A stretch of 64,000 nucleotides of DNA from Albibacterium sp035514885 (lineage in GTDB: Bacteria > Bacteroidota > Bacteroidia > Sphingobacteriales > Sphingobacteriaceae): positions 186,001-250,000 of the forward strand of contig NZ_DATJCH010000010.1 of the NCBI RefSeq assembly GCF_035514885.1, given 5' to 3'. The translations under genes and the position numbers were made by a program. Shown here piece by piece: positions 1 through 6,926 of the stretch; the stretch's first letter is position 1; each line of letters starts with the position of its first letter. The notes beneath the pieces were generated by a model. The model was not told the origin of the DNA and did not search any database. It saw only the letters and a list, made by a program, of their open reading frames with translations.

Positions 1-276
1 AAGCAAATTGTATTACCAAAATTCGCGAGTTTACTCGAACAAATGGGAGAGAATATCAAACTGGCTCGTAAACGACGAAAGTTGACTGCCGTACAGGTTG
101 CAGAGCGAGCAGGTATTGCACGTTCTACTTTGTATCTGGTCGAAAAAGGGGATACTAGTGTCGCCATGGGAGCGTACTTCAATGTATTACGTGTCTTAGG
201 TCTGCAAGATGATTTTTTAAAGTTGGCTGCAGATGATGTTCTCGGACGTAAACTTCAAGATTTAGATTTATTGTAA
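1..276 (+). CDS. HipB-like XRE-family antitoxin/regulator (5' end cut by window)
   Basis: Small helix-turn-helix protein of the XRE/Cro type. The helix-turn-helix spans roughly GENIKLARKRRKLTAVQVA to VEKGDTSVAMGAY, and the C-terminal tail carries LAADDVLGRKLQDL, typical of HipB-like partners of HipA kinases. The frame is open back to base 1 (reading KQIVLPKFASLLEQ before the first ATG at 43). This matches the usual N-terminus of the family, so the gene probably begins just outside the window and ATG 43 is internal. It ends one base before the hipA-like remnant at 278, the usual antitoxin-toxin arrangement. HipB proteins bind operators in their own promoter and neutralise HipA; that role here is inferred from family and position. 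Because the neighbouring kinase is broken, the protein may now act only as a repressor. Confidence 0.8.
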   Translation, partial: KQIVLPKFASLLEQMGENIKLARKRRKLTAVQVAERAGIARSTLYLVEKGDTSVAMGAYFNVLRVLGLQDDFLKLAADDVLGRKLQDLDLL

Positions 277-277
277 G

Positions 278-1331
278 ATGGTTAATAAAACAGATATATA
301 CGTATATGCGGCTTGGGTAGGTTTACCTCAGCCGACATTAGTAGGTGTTTTGTCCGCTCATCAGGCAAAAGGACGCAAAGCTTTTAGTTTTGAATACAAT
401 AAACAATGGTTAAAAACGGATACTCAAAGATTAATTGATCCCGATATTCAGTTCTATTCGGGGCAACAATTCTCCAATAATAAAGAGAATTTCGGTGTTT
501 TTCTAGATAGCATGCCTGATAACAGGCCGTTGTTCAATATGAGAATGATGTAGAAAATGAAGCTATCAATAAGTGGCTGAAATTGCTCATTGCTCCAGGC
601 TTATCTTTAGGTGGTGCTAGACCAAAAGCAAATAATTTGGATGAAAATAATGAATTATGGATAGCGAAGTTTCCTTCAAAAAATGATACAGTCGATAAAG
701 CTGCGTGGGAATTCTTGACGTATAAATTAGCTACCAATGCAGGTATTGAAATGGCTGAATGCCGTTTAGAAAAGTTAGCGGTCATTATCATACATTTTTT
801 ACCAAACGATTTGATAGAATTGGAACGGGTAGAATTCATTTTTCATCAGCAATGACTATGACTGGAAATAACGAAGATATTATAAGGGATAACCCTGCTG
901 GCTATCTTGATATCGTTGTGTTTATACAAGATTATGGTCATAATGTGAATGAAAATTTAGAGCAATTGTGGCGGAGAATTATTTTTAATATAGCTGTATC
1001 TAATACTGATGATCATCTTCGGAATCATGGTTTTATTTTGAGTACAGATGGATGGAAACTATCTCCGGCTTATGATCTTCATCCTTCAGTTGATAAAGAT
1101 GGGCTAGCCTTAAATATCGATATGAATAATAATGATTTAGATTTTGAACTAGCTAAGAGTGTGGGTGAGTATTTTAGACTTAATAATGCTAAAATGAACA
1201 TTATAATTGATGAAGTTATAAGTTCAGTAAAAGATTGGGAATCCATTTCTAAAGGAATTGGAATTTCCAGGGCGGACCAAGAACTAATGAGATCTGCATT
1301 CAAAACAGGAACGGTTAATTCTGTAGATTGA
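278..1331 (+). pseudogene. Broken HipA-like serine/threonine kinase toxin
   Basis: HipA-family kinase split over three frames. The N-terminal part (278 to about 525) reads normally up to SMPDN, where HipA proteins continue with an RWGR-type segment. The sequence then jumps to frame 1 at about 538 (YENDVENEAINKWLK, LLIAPGLSLGGARPKAN), so a stretch of perhaps 60-100 residues is missing. A second break lies at the A-run 770-773: adding one A would join CRLEK to VSGHYHTFFTKRFDR in frame 3, which continues to the stop at 1331. The C-terminal part keeps the catalytic-loop motif SNTDDHLRNHGF and the metal-binding SPAYD motif. HipA kinases phosphorylate targets such as glutamyl-tRNA synthetase and cause dormancy; this copy should be inactive. 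The single-base break could be a homopolymer sequencing error, but the internal deletion could not. Confidence 0.85.
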
Positions 1332-1388
1332 TTTATGAGACAATAATTTGTTACTGTATATTAGTGCATAATTAAAGAATCCCGTACC

Positions 1389-1922
1389 ATGAATATTATA
1401 ATCAGGATCGCTAATAGTTCTGATACTATTTACGCAGAAATTATTTCTATTATGCTTATTGAGTCTGCTAAAGCGAGACGAACTGGTATAGCTCCTCGTA
1501 CTCCGGAGTATCTTGCTAAAAAGATGGAAGAAGGGAAGGCGGTCGTGGCATTAGATGGTGAAAAGATAGTAGGTTTTTGTTATATGGAAACATGGGAACA
1601 TGAGAGGTATATAGCAAATTCAGGTTTAATCGTACATGAAGATTATAGGCAACATGGTATTGGGAAGAAGATAAAGGAGGCTATATTTAATCTTTCTCGG
1701 TTAAAATATCCCCACTCGAAGATTTTTGGCATAACAACAAACCCGGTTACAATAAAGTTAAATACAGCTCTGGGTTATAAACAAGTAGGTTTTTACGAAT
1801 TAACAACAGACCAAGAGTTCTGGAAAGGTTGCATGAGTTGTGCAAATTATGAGTTACTAACTAAAACTGGCAACAGAAGTTGTTTGTGTATTGGTATGTT
1901 ATATGAACCTCCCGAAGATTGA
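1389..1922 (+). CDS. GNAT-family N-acetyltransferase (N-acetylglutamate-synthase-like)
   Basis: 177-residue Gcn5-related acetyltransferase. Central strands carry AVVALDGEKIVGFCYME and the acetyl-CoA loop shows as LIVHEDYRQHGIGKKIKEAIF (R/Q-x-x-G-x-G/A pattern). The C-terminus has a Cys-rich stretch, FWKGCMSCANYELL followed by CLCIGMLY. This subgroup, with its ESAKARRTGIAPRTPEY N-terminus and C-terminal cysteines, is one I know from Bacteroidota, where it commonly sits beside arginine-biosynthesis genes and is annotated as a possible N-acetylglutamate synthase. Here no arg gene is adjacent, so the substrate is uncertain. It lies 57 bases after the broken hipA-like gene and reads as an independent gene. 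The family assignment is strong; the specific reaction is inference. Confidence 0.8.
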   Translation: MNIIIRIANSSDTIYAEIISIMLIESAKARRTGIAPRTPEYLAKKMEEGKAVVALDGEKIVGFCYMETWEHERYIANSGLIVHEDYRQHGIGKKIKEAIFNLSRLKYPHSKIFGITTNPVTIKLNTALGYKQVGFYELTTDQEFWKGCMSCANYELLTKTGNRSCLCIGMLYEPPED

Positions 1923-1963
1923 AGTATTCTTTTAGATTAATTCTTTTTAAGTTTTTTATTTTT

Positions 1964-2020
1964 ATACCCTTTAGGGTATGAAGAGACTGTTGTGGTTAAA
2001 TATTATACCCGAAGGGGTAT
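1964..2020. promoter_or_regulatory. Pair of ATACCC/GGGTAT inverted repeats
   Basis: Two short palindromes lie in front of the single-domain DEAD-box-like gene. The first, ATACCCTTTAGGGTAT at 1964-1979, can form a 7-bp stem. The second, ATACCCGAAGGGGTAT at 2005-2020, forms a 6-bp stem around GAAG. They share the same ATACCC/GGGTAT arms and are 41 bp apart start to start, close to four helical turns, so both face the same side of the DNA. The second ends 22 bases before the preferred start at 2043. This looks like a two-site operator; a role in RNA structure is also possible. The binding protein cannot be named from the sequence. Confidence 0.45.
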
Positions 2021-2042
2021 TATTTTCTCTACCTTTGGCCTT

Positions 2043-2660
2043 ATGTCTCTAGATAAATTAAAGCTTAGTAAGGCCCTTCACTCTTCAATGAATAAATTGG
2101 GTTATAACACACCTACTGAGTTTCAGTTGAAAGTTATGTCTCGCATCGTTGGCGGACAAAGTTTTATAGGTATTGCTCCTGAAGGTTCGGGTAAAACGAC
2201 TGCCTATGTGTTGGGAGTATTGATGCGTTTGAAGGAATCGTTGGATGAGGCTCCAAAGTTTTTGATTTTGACTCCAAATGAAGATAGAGGAGCTGAAATC
2301 GTAGAGCAGTTCATAAAGATCAGTCAGAATAAGGATCTTCATGTGGTTATGCTGTCCACGAGTAGAAGCATGAAAGATGAGGTGGATGGTTTATTCCTGG
2401 GGACGGATATTGTAGTTGCTACTCCAAAGTGTGCTCGAGAGGTATACCTGAAATTAGGTCTTAATCTGAATCGCATTCAAACTTTTGTCATCGATGATGC
2501 CGAGGAAATTATCAGGTTAGGTATGCAGAACCCTGTTAAGGAATTGGCCCGAAGCTGTGGCAAAGTTCAGTATCTGACATTTAGCACCGTGGAGGATAAA
2601 AAACTACATTTTATGGTGGATGAGTTTATGCCCTTTGTGCAAGTAGTAGAGGTTGGGTAA
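2043..2660 (+). CDS. Single-domain DEAD-box-like ATPase domain protein
   Basis: About 205 residues, homologous to only the first RecA-like domain of DEAD-box helicases. A Q-motif-like TPTEFQLKVM is followed by motif I PEGSGKT, a Ia-like region LILTPNEDRGAE, and a Ib-like ATPKCAREV. Motif II reads DDAE instead of DEAD and motif III reads FSTVE instead of SAT. There is no helicase C-terminal domain, hence no motifs IV-VI and probably no unwinding on its own. The longer frame starts at GTG 1992, but that start lies upstream of the second palindrome; ATG 2043 (MSLDKLKLSKAL) lines up with the N-terminus of full helicases. Similar short proteins occur in Bacteroidota as helicase-like proteins. It could regulate RNA or ribosome assembly as an RNA clamp; this is inference. 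It converges on the small gene ending at 2667. Confidence 0.7.
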   Translation: MSLDKLKLSKALHSSMNKLGYNTPTEFQLKVMSRIVGGQSFIGIAPEGSGKTTAYVLGVLMRLKESLDEAPKFLILTPNEDRGAEIVEQFIKISQNKDLHVVMLSTSRSMKDEVDGLFLGTDIVVATPKCAREVYLKLGLNLNRIQTFVIDDAEEIIRLGMQNPVKELARSCGKVQYLTFSTVEDKKLHFMVDEFMPFVQVVEVG

Positions 2661-2666
2661 ATCTGA

Positions 2667-2984
2667 TTATACCGTTCCCTTTATTAGAGTAATGGCGCTG
2701 TTTAATGCAGCTAATAATGAATCTCTGTATTTAGCAAAGTTATCTTCCCGATCAGCTTCTTCACCCACTTTTAACGCACGTTTAAGAAGTTTTACCTCTT
2801 CTAGTTCGTTTTTGTATTGATCCATAAATATTTCAGGAGATTTGTTCTTTAATATTCTAATGGAATGAGAATATTGCTCAAATATATCTGTAATACTCGT
2901 TAGACTTTTGTCATCGTAATTTGTTAAAGCACTAACTTTTGTCGATAGCTTTTCAAGCTTTACTCTTTCTTTTGCGTAACCCAT
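2667..2984 (-). CDS. Hypothetical protein, helical
   Basis: 105 residues, Lys/Glu-rich, without signal peptide or membrane segment. The composition and heptad-like spacing of Leu/Ile (for example LEEVKLLKRALKVGEEAD and ALNSAITLIKG) suggest an all-helical cytosolic protein. It begins at an ATG within the spacer to the convergent DEAD-box helicase gene and lies on the same strand as that gene, upstream of its region's next open reading frame, ending only six bases from the one-domain DEAD-box-like gene. I do not recognise the family. The clean open frame, lack of a competing gene on the other strand and biased composition support it as real. Confidence 0.55.
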   Translation of the reverse strand: MGYAKERVKLEKLSTKVSALTNYDDKSLTSITDIFEQYSHSIRILKNKSPEIFMDQYKNELEEVKLLKRALKVGEEADREDNFAKYRDSLLAALNSAITLIKGTV

Positions 2985-3087
2985 ATGCCCGCAAATATAC
3001 AGTATTTAGGTATTATTTAATCCCGTGTCTGTAAAATCGAATGCTGGTACATTATCTTGGTTCAAAACACAGAAACTTATCTTGCTC

Positions 3088-4224
3088 TTATTTTATTTTA
3101 ATTTGTTCACTATCAATTATTTCTACTTCCTTTCCCATTTTCTTCTGGATTACTCCAAAATGATCAAGTTCGCTCGGACTTACCAGAGAAATAGCATCGC
3201 CAGGTGAGTCTGCACGTCCAGTTCTGCCAATGCGGTGGATATAATCTTTTGGTGAGCGAGGTAATTCATAATTAATAACGAAGGGCAAGAAATTAATGTC
3301 AATTCCCCTGGCCATCAAATCGGTTGCAACCAATACTCTAAGTTTACCAGATTTGAAATTTGCTAAAGATTCTGTTCTGGAACCCTGACTTTTTTTACTG
3401 TGAATTGCTTTAGCATCGATGTTGTTTTTACGAAGTTTATTTACAATTGCATCAACTTGATACACGGAAGATGCAAATATCAACACCTGTTTCATTTCAT
3501 GGTTGTTGATCAGGTAGCGCAAGAATGGACCTTTCTTTTCGTTCGAAACAATATAAGCCACTTGTTTTATCAAGTCAAGAGAGTATTCCTCAGCTCCAAT
3601 TTCAATAACAGTGGGTTCTTTTAGCAGAAGCTGATGGATATTTTGTAAATCCTTGCTTAGTGTTGCTGAAAATAAAATATTTTGACGTTTTTGAGGGAGA
3701 AGACTTATGATTTTATCCATGTCTTCTTTAAACCCCAAATTCAACATTTTATCAGCCTCATCTAATATTAAAGTTTCAATGGCAGAAAGATGAACTGCAT
3801 TTGAACTGAGTAGTTCTAATAGTCTTCCTGGAGTGGCAACAAGTACATTGACCCCTTGAAGAGCCATCATTTGTGGATTAATGGACACGCCGCCATATAC
3901 CGCTAAAGTTTTAACTGGCTGCAAAAGGTTTTTGCTGAAAGTCTTAAAAACATCTTTCACCTGTTCTGCCAGTTCACGTGTGGGTACTAGAACCAATACA
4001 TTTGCATGTCGATTTTTAACTAATGCAGTTTGTTGTAAGTTCATTAAAATTGGCAAAACATAACCTGCAGTTTTCCCCGAACCAGTTTGGGCAATACCCA
4101 AAACATCGTGTTTATTTAAGATTGCAGGGATACACTTCTCTTGGATAGGGGTAGGTACAGTAAAATTCTGATCAGCCAAGGTTTTTAATAAAACGCTAGA
4201 AAGACCTAATGAACTAAAAGACAT
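3088..4224 (-). CDS. DEAD-box RNA helicase (RhlE/DbpA-like)
   Basis: 378-residue ATP-dependent RNA helicase with every canonical motif in order: Q motif TPIQEKCIPAIL, motif I AQTGSGKT, Ia PTRELAEQ, GG (YGGVSI), Ib TPGRLL, II DEAD, III SAT, IV-like VLIFASS, V ATDLMARGID and VI HRIGRTGRA. The C-terminal tail is very short, so it lacks the RNA-binding extension of DbpA or CsdA. It should remodel RNA in the cytosol, most likely in ribosome assembly or mRNA decay. It is divergent from the 2H-phosphoesterase gene at 4368, with the intervening 143 bases holding at least the promoter of the latter. A second full-length paralogue lies at 52413-53666. The exact sub-family is not certain. Confidence 0.93.
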   Translation of the reverse strand: MSFSSLGLSSVLLKTLADQNFTVPTPIQEKCIPAILNKHDVLGIAQTGSGKTAGYVLPILMNLQQTALVKNRHANVLVLVPTRELAEQVKDVFKTFSKNLLQPVKTLAVYGGVSINPQMMALQGVNVLVATPGRLLELLSSNAVHLSAIETLILDEADKMLNLGFKEDMDKIISLLPQKRQNILFSATLSKDLQNIHQLLLKEPTVIEIGAEEYSLDLIKQVAYIVSNEKKGPFLRYLINNHEMKQVLIFASSVYQVDAIVNKLRKNNIDAKAIHSKKSQGSRTESLANFKSGKLRVLVATDLMARGIDINFLPFVINYELPRSPKDYIHRIGRTGRADSPGDAISLVSPSELDHFGVIQKKMGKEVEIIDSEQIKIK

Positions 4225-4269
4225 ATTGTTTTTTCTGTAAAAGTAGGTAAAAATTGGTTTGAAATGGGT

Positions 4270-4302
4270 TTTGGATGTTTAGCGCATTTAAATATATCTT
4301 TG
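4270..4302 (+). promoter_or_regulatory. Bacteroidota-type promoter for the 2H phosphoesterase gene
   Basis: TTTG at 4270-4273 (-33 element) is followed after 21 bases by TATCTTTG at 4295-4302, a perfect match to the TAnnTTTG -7 consensus of the Bacteroidota primary sigma factor. Transcription would begin near 4309. An ATG at 4275 in the downstream reading frame lies between the two elements and therefore cannot be translated from this promoter, which favours the start at 4368. Confidence 0.6.
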
Positions 4303-4367
4303 AATTTATCTATAGAGACTTATTTCTAAAGACAACCACGAATAATTATTGCCAAGCGCTAAATGTA

Positions 4368-4937
4368 ATGATACAGAAATATTCACTTGCCATTCAACCA
4401 ACCGAGCCTATTCTTTCAAGAGTAAAAGAAATGAAACAACAGTTAAGACATGCAATTGGACATTATGGTAGTGCAAATTCTGAAGCTCATATTAGTTTAT
4501 TTGAATTTGAGTTAGATGAGAAGAAATATTCTATTGCTTTATCTTATTTTAAGAAGGTTATGGCTGGTTTTGCACCCTTTCATATTGCCTATGAAGGGCT
4601 TAGCCATTTTAAGCATTTACCATATTTTGCATTTTATGTGAAGTTGGATGGGAGTTCCTCTCAAACTATAGTTAATTACTGTAAACAGATTAAAAAAGCA
4701 TCGCCTTATTCACTTATCAATAAATATAATTCACCTCATATGTCTGTAGGTAGAAAATTATCAAAAGAGGGTTTGGATATAGCGAGTGAATTATTCACCG
4801 AATTTAATGCGATAGATTTATGCGAAGCATTTGTTATTCGTAAGTTTAATAGTCAGAGACGACAATACGATATTGTAGAAATAATTCCTTTGCTGAATGA
4901 CATGTATGCAGCTGATACGCAGTTGAGTCTGTTTTGA
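4368..4937 (+). CDS. 2H phosphoesterase / 2'-5' RNA ligase family protein
   Basis: About 189 residues with the two HxS motifs that define the 2H phosphoesterase superfamily: AHISLFEF (His near residue 41) and SPHMSVGR (His near residue 124). Members open 2',3'-cyclic phosphates or act on related RNA ends and nucleotides in the cytosol; the substrate here is unknown. The frame extends upstream to ATG 4275, but a promoter lies across that point, and the start at 4368 (MIQKYSLAIQP) matches the family, whose first strand begins within a few residues of Met. It is divergent from a DEAD-box RNA helicase, so the two may share an RNA-processing theme, but this is only context. Confidence 0.8.
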   Translation: MIQKYSLAIQPTEPILSRVKEMKQQLRHAIGHYGSANSEAHISLFEFELDEKKYSIALSYFKKVMAGFAPFHIAYEGLSHFKHLPYFAFYVKLDGSSSQTIVNYCKQIKKASPYSLINKYNSPHMSVGRKLSKEGLDIASELFTEFNAIDLCEAFVIRKFNSQRRQYDIVEIIPLLNDMYAADTQLSLF

Positions 4938-5025
4938 TTAATTAGGAATCAATGTAATAATCAACATCACGGAAAACAATACTAAAAACAACGTGTTTTT
5001 AATATTTACCTAATCACAAAAAGCA

Positions 5026-5571
5026 ATGTCAAAATTAAAAGATAAAAGAGTAGCTGTGTTGTCGGAATCTGGATTTGAGGAATCAGAATTGACCAGTCCA
5101 AAGTCTGCACTTGAAGAAGCGGGTGCGATTGTGTATATTATTTCTCCCCAAAAAGAAACTATTCGTAGTTGGGATAAGGATAACTGGGGAATAGAATTGA
5201 AAGTAGATAAGAATATTAGCGAAGCTTCAATAGATGATTATGATGCCTTATTATTACCGGGTGGAGTTATGAACCCGGATAAGCTTCGCAAAAATGAAGA
5301 TGCTGTTGCATTTACCAAAGCATTCTTAGAAAGCGGAAAACCCATTGCCGCAATTTGTCATGGTCCACAAACTTTGATTGAAACGGGTATGTTATCCGGA
5401 AAGGAAATGACCTCATATTCATCTATCAAAACGGATTTAATCAATGCCGGTGTAAATTGGGTCGATAAAGAAGTGGTAGTTGATAACGGATTAGTAACAA
5501 GTCGCTCTCCAAAAGATTTGGATGCCTTTAATAGAAAAATGATTGAAGAATTCGCTGAGGGAGTTCATTAA
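5026..5571 (+). CDS. DJ-1/PfpI family (type 1 glutamine amidotransferase-like) protein
   Basis: 181 residues, the usual length of PfpI/YhbO-like proteins. The nucleophile elbow AAICHGPQTL places Cys111 next to His112, and the acidic partner Glu18 lies in the GFEESEL motif near the N-terminus. The fold pattern VAVLSESGFEESEL ... DALLLPGG ... ICHGPQ is diagnostic. Family members act as deglycases or glyoxalases for methylglyoxal damage, or as stress chaperones/proteases; no sequence feature decides between these. No signal peptide, so cytosolic. It stands alone and ends in a strong hairpin terminator at 5611. Confidence 0.9.
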   Translation: MSKLKDKRVAVLSESGFEESELTSPKSALEEAGAIVYIISPQKETIRSWDKDNWGIELKVDKNISEASIDDYDALLLPGGVMNPDKLRKNEDAVAFTKAFLESGKPIAAICHGPQTLIETGMLSGKEMTSYSSIKTDLINAGVNWVDKEVVVDNGLVTSRSPKDLDAFNRKMIEEFAEGVH

Positions 5572-5610
5572 TTCTAAGCCTATAATTTATTTTAATAGTA
5601 ATATTGATTG

Positions 5611-5645
5611 TGAGTCGATTATTAAATTAATCGACTCATTTTTTT
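5611..5645 (+). terminator. Rho-independent terminator of the PfpI gene
   Basis: TGAGTCGATTA (5611-5621) pairs with TAATCGACTCA (5628-5638) in a perfect 11-bp stem with a six-base loop, followed by an unbroken T run. It lies 40 bases after the stop codon at 5571. Confidence 0.85.
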
Positions 5646-5697
5646 AGTTGATAGTACCTAATTATCTTAAAATAATTTTTGTACAATAAATAATTTT

Positions 5698-5716
5698 TGA
5701 TATCATTGTGATATCA
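5698..5716. promoter_or_regulatory. Tandem TGATATCA operator before SPFH-RHH operon
   Basis: Two identical 8-bp palindromes TGATATCA (5698-5705 and 5709-5716) separated by TTG, so their centres are 11 bp apart, one helical turn. They end 16 bases before the ATG of the SPFH gene. Tandem short palindromes at one-turn spacing are the classic target of ribbon-helix-helix repressors such as Arc or MetJ, and an RHH protein is encoded in the same operon at 6648. Autoregulation is therefore inferred. Confidence 0.5.
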
Positions 5717-5732
5717 TTTTAAATCATTTGTT

Positions 5733-6587
5733 ATGCAAGAAGAAAAAAACACAACCGCACTATCAGGCTATGCAGCTATTGTTTGTCTATTGATCTCCCT
5801 TATTACCGTATTTATAGGTGCTTTATATAATATTCCACCCTTTATTATAGTGGGTATCATTGTTTCTGGGATTATTATTAAAGGTCTTACTATTATAAAC
5901 CCGAATGATTCTAAGGTTTTAATTCTTTTTGGAAAATATATAGGGACTATAAAGAAGGATGGCTTTTTCTGGGTTAATCCCTTAGCTGTTAGACGCAAGG
6001 TTTCATTAAAAGCTAGAAATTTGAATGGACATAAGATGAAGGTGAACGATAAGTTGGGTAATCCGATTGAAATTGCAGCAGTAACCGTTTGGAAGGTGAA
6101 AGATACAGCAAAAGCACTCTTTGAAGTTGATGATTATATTCAATATGTAGAAGTTCAGAGCGAAGCTGCTGTAAGGCATTTGGCAAATCTATTTGCTTAT
6201 GATAGCTTTGAGGATGAGGAAGCTTCCATTACTTTGAAAGATGGTGCACAACAAGTAAGTGCGATGCTTGAAAAAGAGCTTAACGAGCGTTTAGAAAGAG
6301 CAGGAATAGATATAATAGAAGCAAGAATTACTCATTTGGCTTATGCACAAGAAATTGCAAGTGCTATGTTGCAAAGGCAACAGGCTACTGCTGTTGTTGC
6401 AGCACGAAAACAAATTGTTGAGGGTGCGGTTGGTATGGTAGAAATGGCCTTGGAGAGGTTGTCTGAGAAGGAAATCGTGCATTTGGATGAAGAACGTAAG
6501 GCTGCTATGGTCAGTAATTTACTGGTAGTACTTTGTGGTGAGAAAAGTGTTTCGCCAATAGTTAATGCTGGTACATTGTATAATTAA
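5733..6587 (+). CDS. SPFH-domain (stomatin/prohibitin-like) membrane protein
   Basis: 284 residues. Two N-terminal hydrophobic segments (about 13-32 and 36-55, AAIVCLLISLITVFIGALY and FIIVGIIVSGIIIKGLTII) anchor it in the inner membrane. The SPFH/Band-7 domain follows, recognisable by NPNDSKVLILFGKYIGTIKKDG, IAAVTVWKVKDTAKALFEVDDY and VQSEAAVRHL. A charged, alanine-rich helix (SAMLQRQQATAVVAARKQIVEGAV) then drives oligomerisation in this family. SPFH proteins build ring scaffolds that organise membrane domains and modulate proteases such as FtsH. The next gene, 60 bases downstream, encodes an Arc-like DNA-binding protein, a pairing I recall from other Bacteroidota. The start is fixed by ATG at 5733 just after the operator-like repeats. 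Confidence 0.9.
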   Translation: MQEEKNTTALSGYAAIVCLLISLITVFIGALYNIPPFIIVGIIVSGIIIKGLTIINPNDSKVLILFGKYIGTIKKDGFFWVNPLAVRRKVSLKARNLNGHKMKVNDKLGNPIEIAAVTVWKVKDTAKALFEVDDYIQYVEVQSEAAVRHLANLFAYDSFEDEEASITLKDGAQQVSAMLEKELNERLERAGIDIIEARITHLAYAQEIASAMLQRQQATAVVAARKQIVEGAVGMVEMALERLSEKEIVHLDEERKAAMVSNLLVVLCGEKSVSPIVNAGTLYN

Positions 6588-6598
6588 GTAGGACAATA

Positions 6599-6634
6599 AG
6601 TAGCCATGGTGTTCTGTGTAATGCCATGGCTACT
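6599..6634. promoter_or_regulatory. 11-bp stem-loop between SPFH and RHH genes
   Basis: AGTAGCCATGG (6599-6609) is the exact reverse complement of CCATGGCTACT (6624-6634), with a 14-base loop. It occupies most of the spacer between the SPFH stop (6587) and the RHH start (6648). There is no T run after it, so it is not a normal terminator. It may adjust the ratio of the two products through mRNA processing or translation, or be a DNA operator. Confidence 0.55.
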
Positions 6635-6647
6635 CAACAGAATAAGG

Positions 6648-6830
6648 ATGGGAGAAAAAAAAGCGTTTGCTTTAAGGATAAATCAGGAGATGTTAAAGGA
6701 ATTAGAAGAATGGGCTGCTGACGAATTTAGAAGCACGAATGGTCAGATTGAATATTTGCTCAATGAGGCTTTGCGTACACGTAGAAAAAACATTAAGAAA
6801 AATGATATTGCCGGTAAAAACGATAAGTAA
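6648..6830 (+). CDS. Arc-like ribbon-helix-helix DNA-binding protein
   Basis: 60 residues from ATG 6648, preceded by AAGG four bases upstream. The N-terminal strand KKAFALRINQEMLKELEEWA and the following helices EFRSTNGQIEYLLNEALRTRRK match the Arc/CopG ribbon-helix-helix fold, in which the strand enters the major groove and the TNGQ segment caps the second helix. A longer reading to ATG 6606 would run through the upstream hairpin and is unlikely. It is cotranscribed with the SPFH gene and could repress that operon by binding the tandem TGATATCA repeats at 5698-5716. The basic tail (RRKNIKKND) may add DNA affinity. Confidence 0.8.
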   Translation: MGEKKAFALRINQEMLKELEEWAADEFRSTNGQIEYLLNEALRTRRKNIKKNDIAGKNDK

Positions 6831-6857
6831 AGGATTGGTACACTAAAACCTAATGTA

Positions 6858-6890
6858 TTTATAGTCGATCAGAGTATTTTATTATCTTAG
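6858..6890 (+). promoter_or_regulatory. Candidate promoter of the propeller/LuxR regulator
   Basis: TTTA at 6858-6861 and TATCTTAG at 6883-6890, 21 bases apart, resemble the Bacteroidota -33/-7 pair with one mismatch in each. It would give a leader of about 30 bases to ATG 6927. Weak on its own, supported only by position. Confidence 0.35.
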
Positions 6891-6926
6891 CCCCAATCGC
6901 CCAATATTATTTGATGTGAGTAAAGC

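Noticed and set aside
4984..5000. AAAAACA/TGTTTTT stem before the PfpI gene
   Set aside because: The stem is all A-T with one G-C pair and no following T run, so it is too weak to call a terminator.
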